Assembly: GCA_021234155.1 (NCBI GenBank)
Contig: JAJEKV010000033.1
Span: forward strand, 15,693,422 to 15,757,421
DNA length: 64,000 nucleotides
Direction: 5' to 3'
Origin: Isoetes taiwanensis
Taxonomy: Eukaryota > Streptophyta > Lycopodiopsida > Isoetales > Isoetaceae
Shown: piece after piece, positions 62,301 through 64,000 of the stretch
Position numbering within the stretch: the stretch's first letter is position 1
Layout of the letters: every line of letters starts with the position of its first letter
Translations under genes and position numbers: made by a program
Notes under the pieces: model-generated
What the model saw: only the letters and a program-made list of their open reading frames with translations
Told to the model about the DNA's origin: nothing
The model's database searches: none

Positions 62301-63365
62301 AGGATAAAATGAAAAGAACGGAACATGATTGGAAGACACTAGGAGCTCGCGAAATTTTCCTAGTCGATTTCAGCTTGCTGAAACGGATAATGCTGTCTAT
62401 TGAGGTACATTAGTCTTGCTCTCTCTCAGAATCGTTATTTTAATGCGCCAAATCCAGTCCTCAAATCTTTTATCTTCTCCCACAGACTGTGATACCCTCG
62501 CCGAGGCTTTGAAGGCTGCATGGACAAGCTCTAAGGCTTCATCCGCCGAGGCTTTGAAGGTCGTGGATACCCGCCGAGGCTTTGGGCCCTGGTGTTTAAG
62601 AGTGAAAAGTGCTACTGCTATTGACGAAACTATACAGGTAGTAATATATGTCTGTTTCTTTGTGACAAATAAAAAATTCTAAAGCCAAGTTTAGTGTACA
62701 AGGTATCCTGGGGCTGACAGCTTCATTTTACAATGAGGAAGTGTCGAAACAAGTATTTAACTTCAAGTCATCTTGCCATGCTTTGACCTTACACAGCTTG
62801 ATAATAACCTGAGGCTTGAAATGACCTCTTAGGGTGCAGCTGTTAGAAAATGCTCACTTTTGCACCAAGCAAGCCATGGTTTTCGCATCAAATTAAGCAT
62901 GGGATTGCAGTCTAATTAAAGGGCCGTGGTGATATATAGCTATTTTAAAACCCCTCTCAACTTCCTAAGTATGAATCTGAAGATTTAACATACATATGTC
63001 AAACCCTCCAAACATATCAACACCGGAGAAGCTGCAAAACGAAAAATTATCCATAAATGAAAAATTATCCATACCGACTTGAAGAAACGAGAATTCCAAA
63101 TGCTTTTATCAGTTTGAAGTGAAGCGCCATGTTTTCTTGACTCGTGGGCCTGAAAGAGATGCCATCGGATTGAACCCTCGTAGCTCTCTGCCTGGATGTC
63201 TGCATCCTCGTTGGCTGCTCGTTGCCGAGAATCACTCAAAGGTTTCGCTCCCAAAGGGAACAGTTCCTTTCCTTCAATGGCTTGGAAGCTATAATAGGGC
63301 CAAAGAAACATCTTTAGATGGAATGGCCCAAAAGAGAAAAAAAATCTTCCATAATTGGCAAAAAC
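59359..63365. other. Unit C block from the deletion junction to the PEBP-like gene
   Basis: Counterpart of ~14,410-18,400. No gene recognised. AACCATGGTT repeats at 61,785-61,848. Confidence 0.5.
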
Positions 63366-63369
63366 TGGG

Positions 63370-63377
63370 TATAAAAG
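63370..63377 (+). promoter_or_regulatory. TATA box of the PEBP-like gene, copy C
   Basis: TATAAAAG, 54 bp before the ATG at 63,424. Confidence 0.6.
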
Positions 63378-63423
63378 TTGGAAGAGAATGTTGTTTGTAG
63401 CGAAGTAGCCTAGCAAAGCAATA

Positions 63424-64000
63424 ATGAAGATGCTTGTAGCCTTATGTTTGATGATGATGACAACGACGATAATTTCTCAAACAAAGAAGACATCCAGTTT
63501 CCTTGACATTAAGGTTTCCATATATGCACAATGAGGTGGTGAGAGATATGGAGTTTGTTCCTCTTGCCGAAATTGCTCATCCTCCAATCATTACAATCGA
63601 TTGGGGTAAGGATAATAGCTCAACACCACCAACAACACAAACGCCCATAGTTAACTCAACATCTCCAACTCTAGCTCCAGCCCAAAGACTCCAAGATCGG
63701 CCGAGAGAATCATTTGGAGCTTCAAAGACTAGAATCATTTGTAACTTGGGAAGTACCTTCTAATAACTTCTACTCATTGATTGCCATTGATAGAAATGCC
63801 ATCTCCATCGCCAATCCTCAACCTCACCCTCCTCACCACCCCATACCTCATCCTCATTCACAACCCAAATCGTTTCCTCATCCTTATACTTACCCCAAAC
63901 ATCCCAAATCTCATCCCCGTCCCCCTGCTCATCCTAAACCTCATCCTCGTCCTCATCCTCACCCCAAACATTCCAAATCTCATCCGCATCCTCCTCCTCC
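63424..64000 (+). CDS. Secreted PEBP-like protein, copy C (partial, cut by the window end)
   Basis: Signal peptide from 63,424. The PEBP strand from 63,503 is open (MTLRFPYMHNEVVRDMEFV, then EIAHPPIITIDWG). The His/Pro block begins at ~63,825 and is still running at the window end. Frames change near 63,490 and between 63,680 and 63,730, at the same places as in copy B. Confidence 0.65.

Larger units (their letters stand above)
50804..64000 (+). repeat. Unit C of the direct repeat (incomplete, runs off the window)
   Basis: Colinear with units A and B, but lacking the CACTA, LINE and 1.46 kb insertions and also ~3.6 kb equivalent to 10,790-14,410. The junction at ~59,358 lies in a T-rich run. 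Confidence 0.9.

Noticed and set aside
893-64000. Cytosine-deamination (RIP-like or methylation-driven) mutation as cause of the CAG/CTG differences
   Set aside because: Deamination predicts C to T or G to A changes; the observed pattern is loss or replacement of the middle base and CAAAG-type errors.
1-64000. tRNA, rRNA or other structured RNA genes
   Set aside because: Reading both strands by eye, I saw no tRNA-type A/B boxes with paired arms or rRNA cores; a covariance-model scan would be needed to exclude small RNAs.

Overview
The window is nuclear DNA of a land plant with a repeat-rich genome. The support is an intron-bearing fragment of the plant CMP-sialic-acid-transporter-like family, pentatricopeptide-repeat (PPR) coding sequence, a plant-type ribosomal P0 relative, a CACTA (En/Spm) transposon with subterminal repeats and a Helitron-like insertion. 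Nothing identifies the species. The background is AT-rich (by eye), except for a GC-rich block at about 27.0-32.4 kb.

Layout: most of the window is three direct copies of one ~17.2 kb unit. Unit A is ~893-19,498. Unit B is ~23,833-50,448. Unit C starts at ~50,804 and runs off the window end. Short spacers (23,510-23,832 and 50,449-50,803) join the units. In order, each unit holds AT-rich noncoding sequence, an exon-like piece, a block around a ribosomal protein P0 fragment (minus strand), a block with a duplicated ~200 bp segment, a PPR plus sugar-nucleotide-transporter gene-fragment block (units A and B only), ~4.5 kb without a recognisable gene, and at the end a PEBP-like gene (plus strand).

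Unit-specific events: unit A carries an extra 1.46 kb segment (5,441-6,897) between 11-bp direct repeats. Unit B carries an 8.23 kb CACTA element (26,649-34,879, 3-bp target duplication ATT) and a 1.16 kb 5'-truncated LINE fragment (36,245-37,407). A 4.01 kb Helitron-like element (19,499-23,509) separates A from B. Unit C lacks ~3.6 kb, including the PPR/transporter fragments. For every insertion, at least one other unit shows the uninterrupted site.

The most interesting gene is the PEBP-like one (18,462; 49,400; 63,424). It has a TATA box, a signal peptide and a phosphatidylethanolamine-binding fold that is interrupted by a ~90-residue Pro/His-rich block (25 His in 92 residues in copy A).

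Caution on reading frames: differences between copies fall strikingly at CAG/CTG trinucleotides (CAG to CG, CTGG to CCGG, GCAGC to GCAAAG). This looks like consensus-calling error at CHG-methylated sites in a long-read assembly, so many frameshifts here may not be real.
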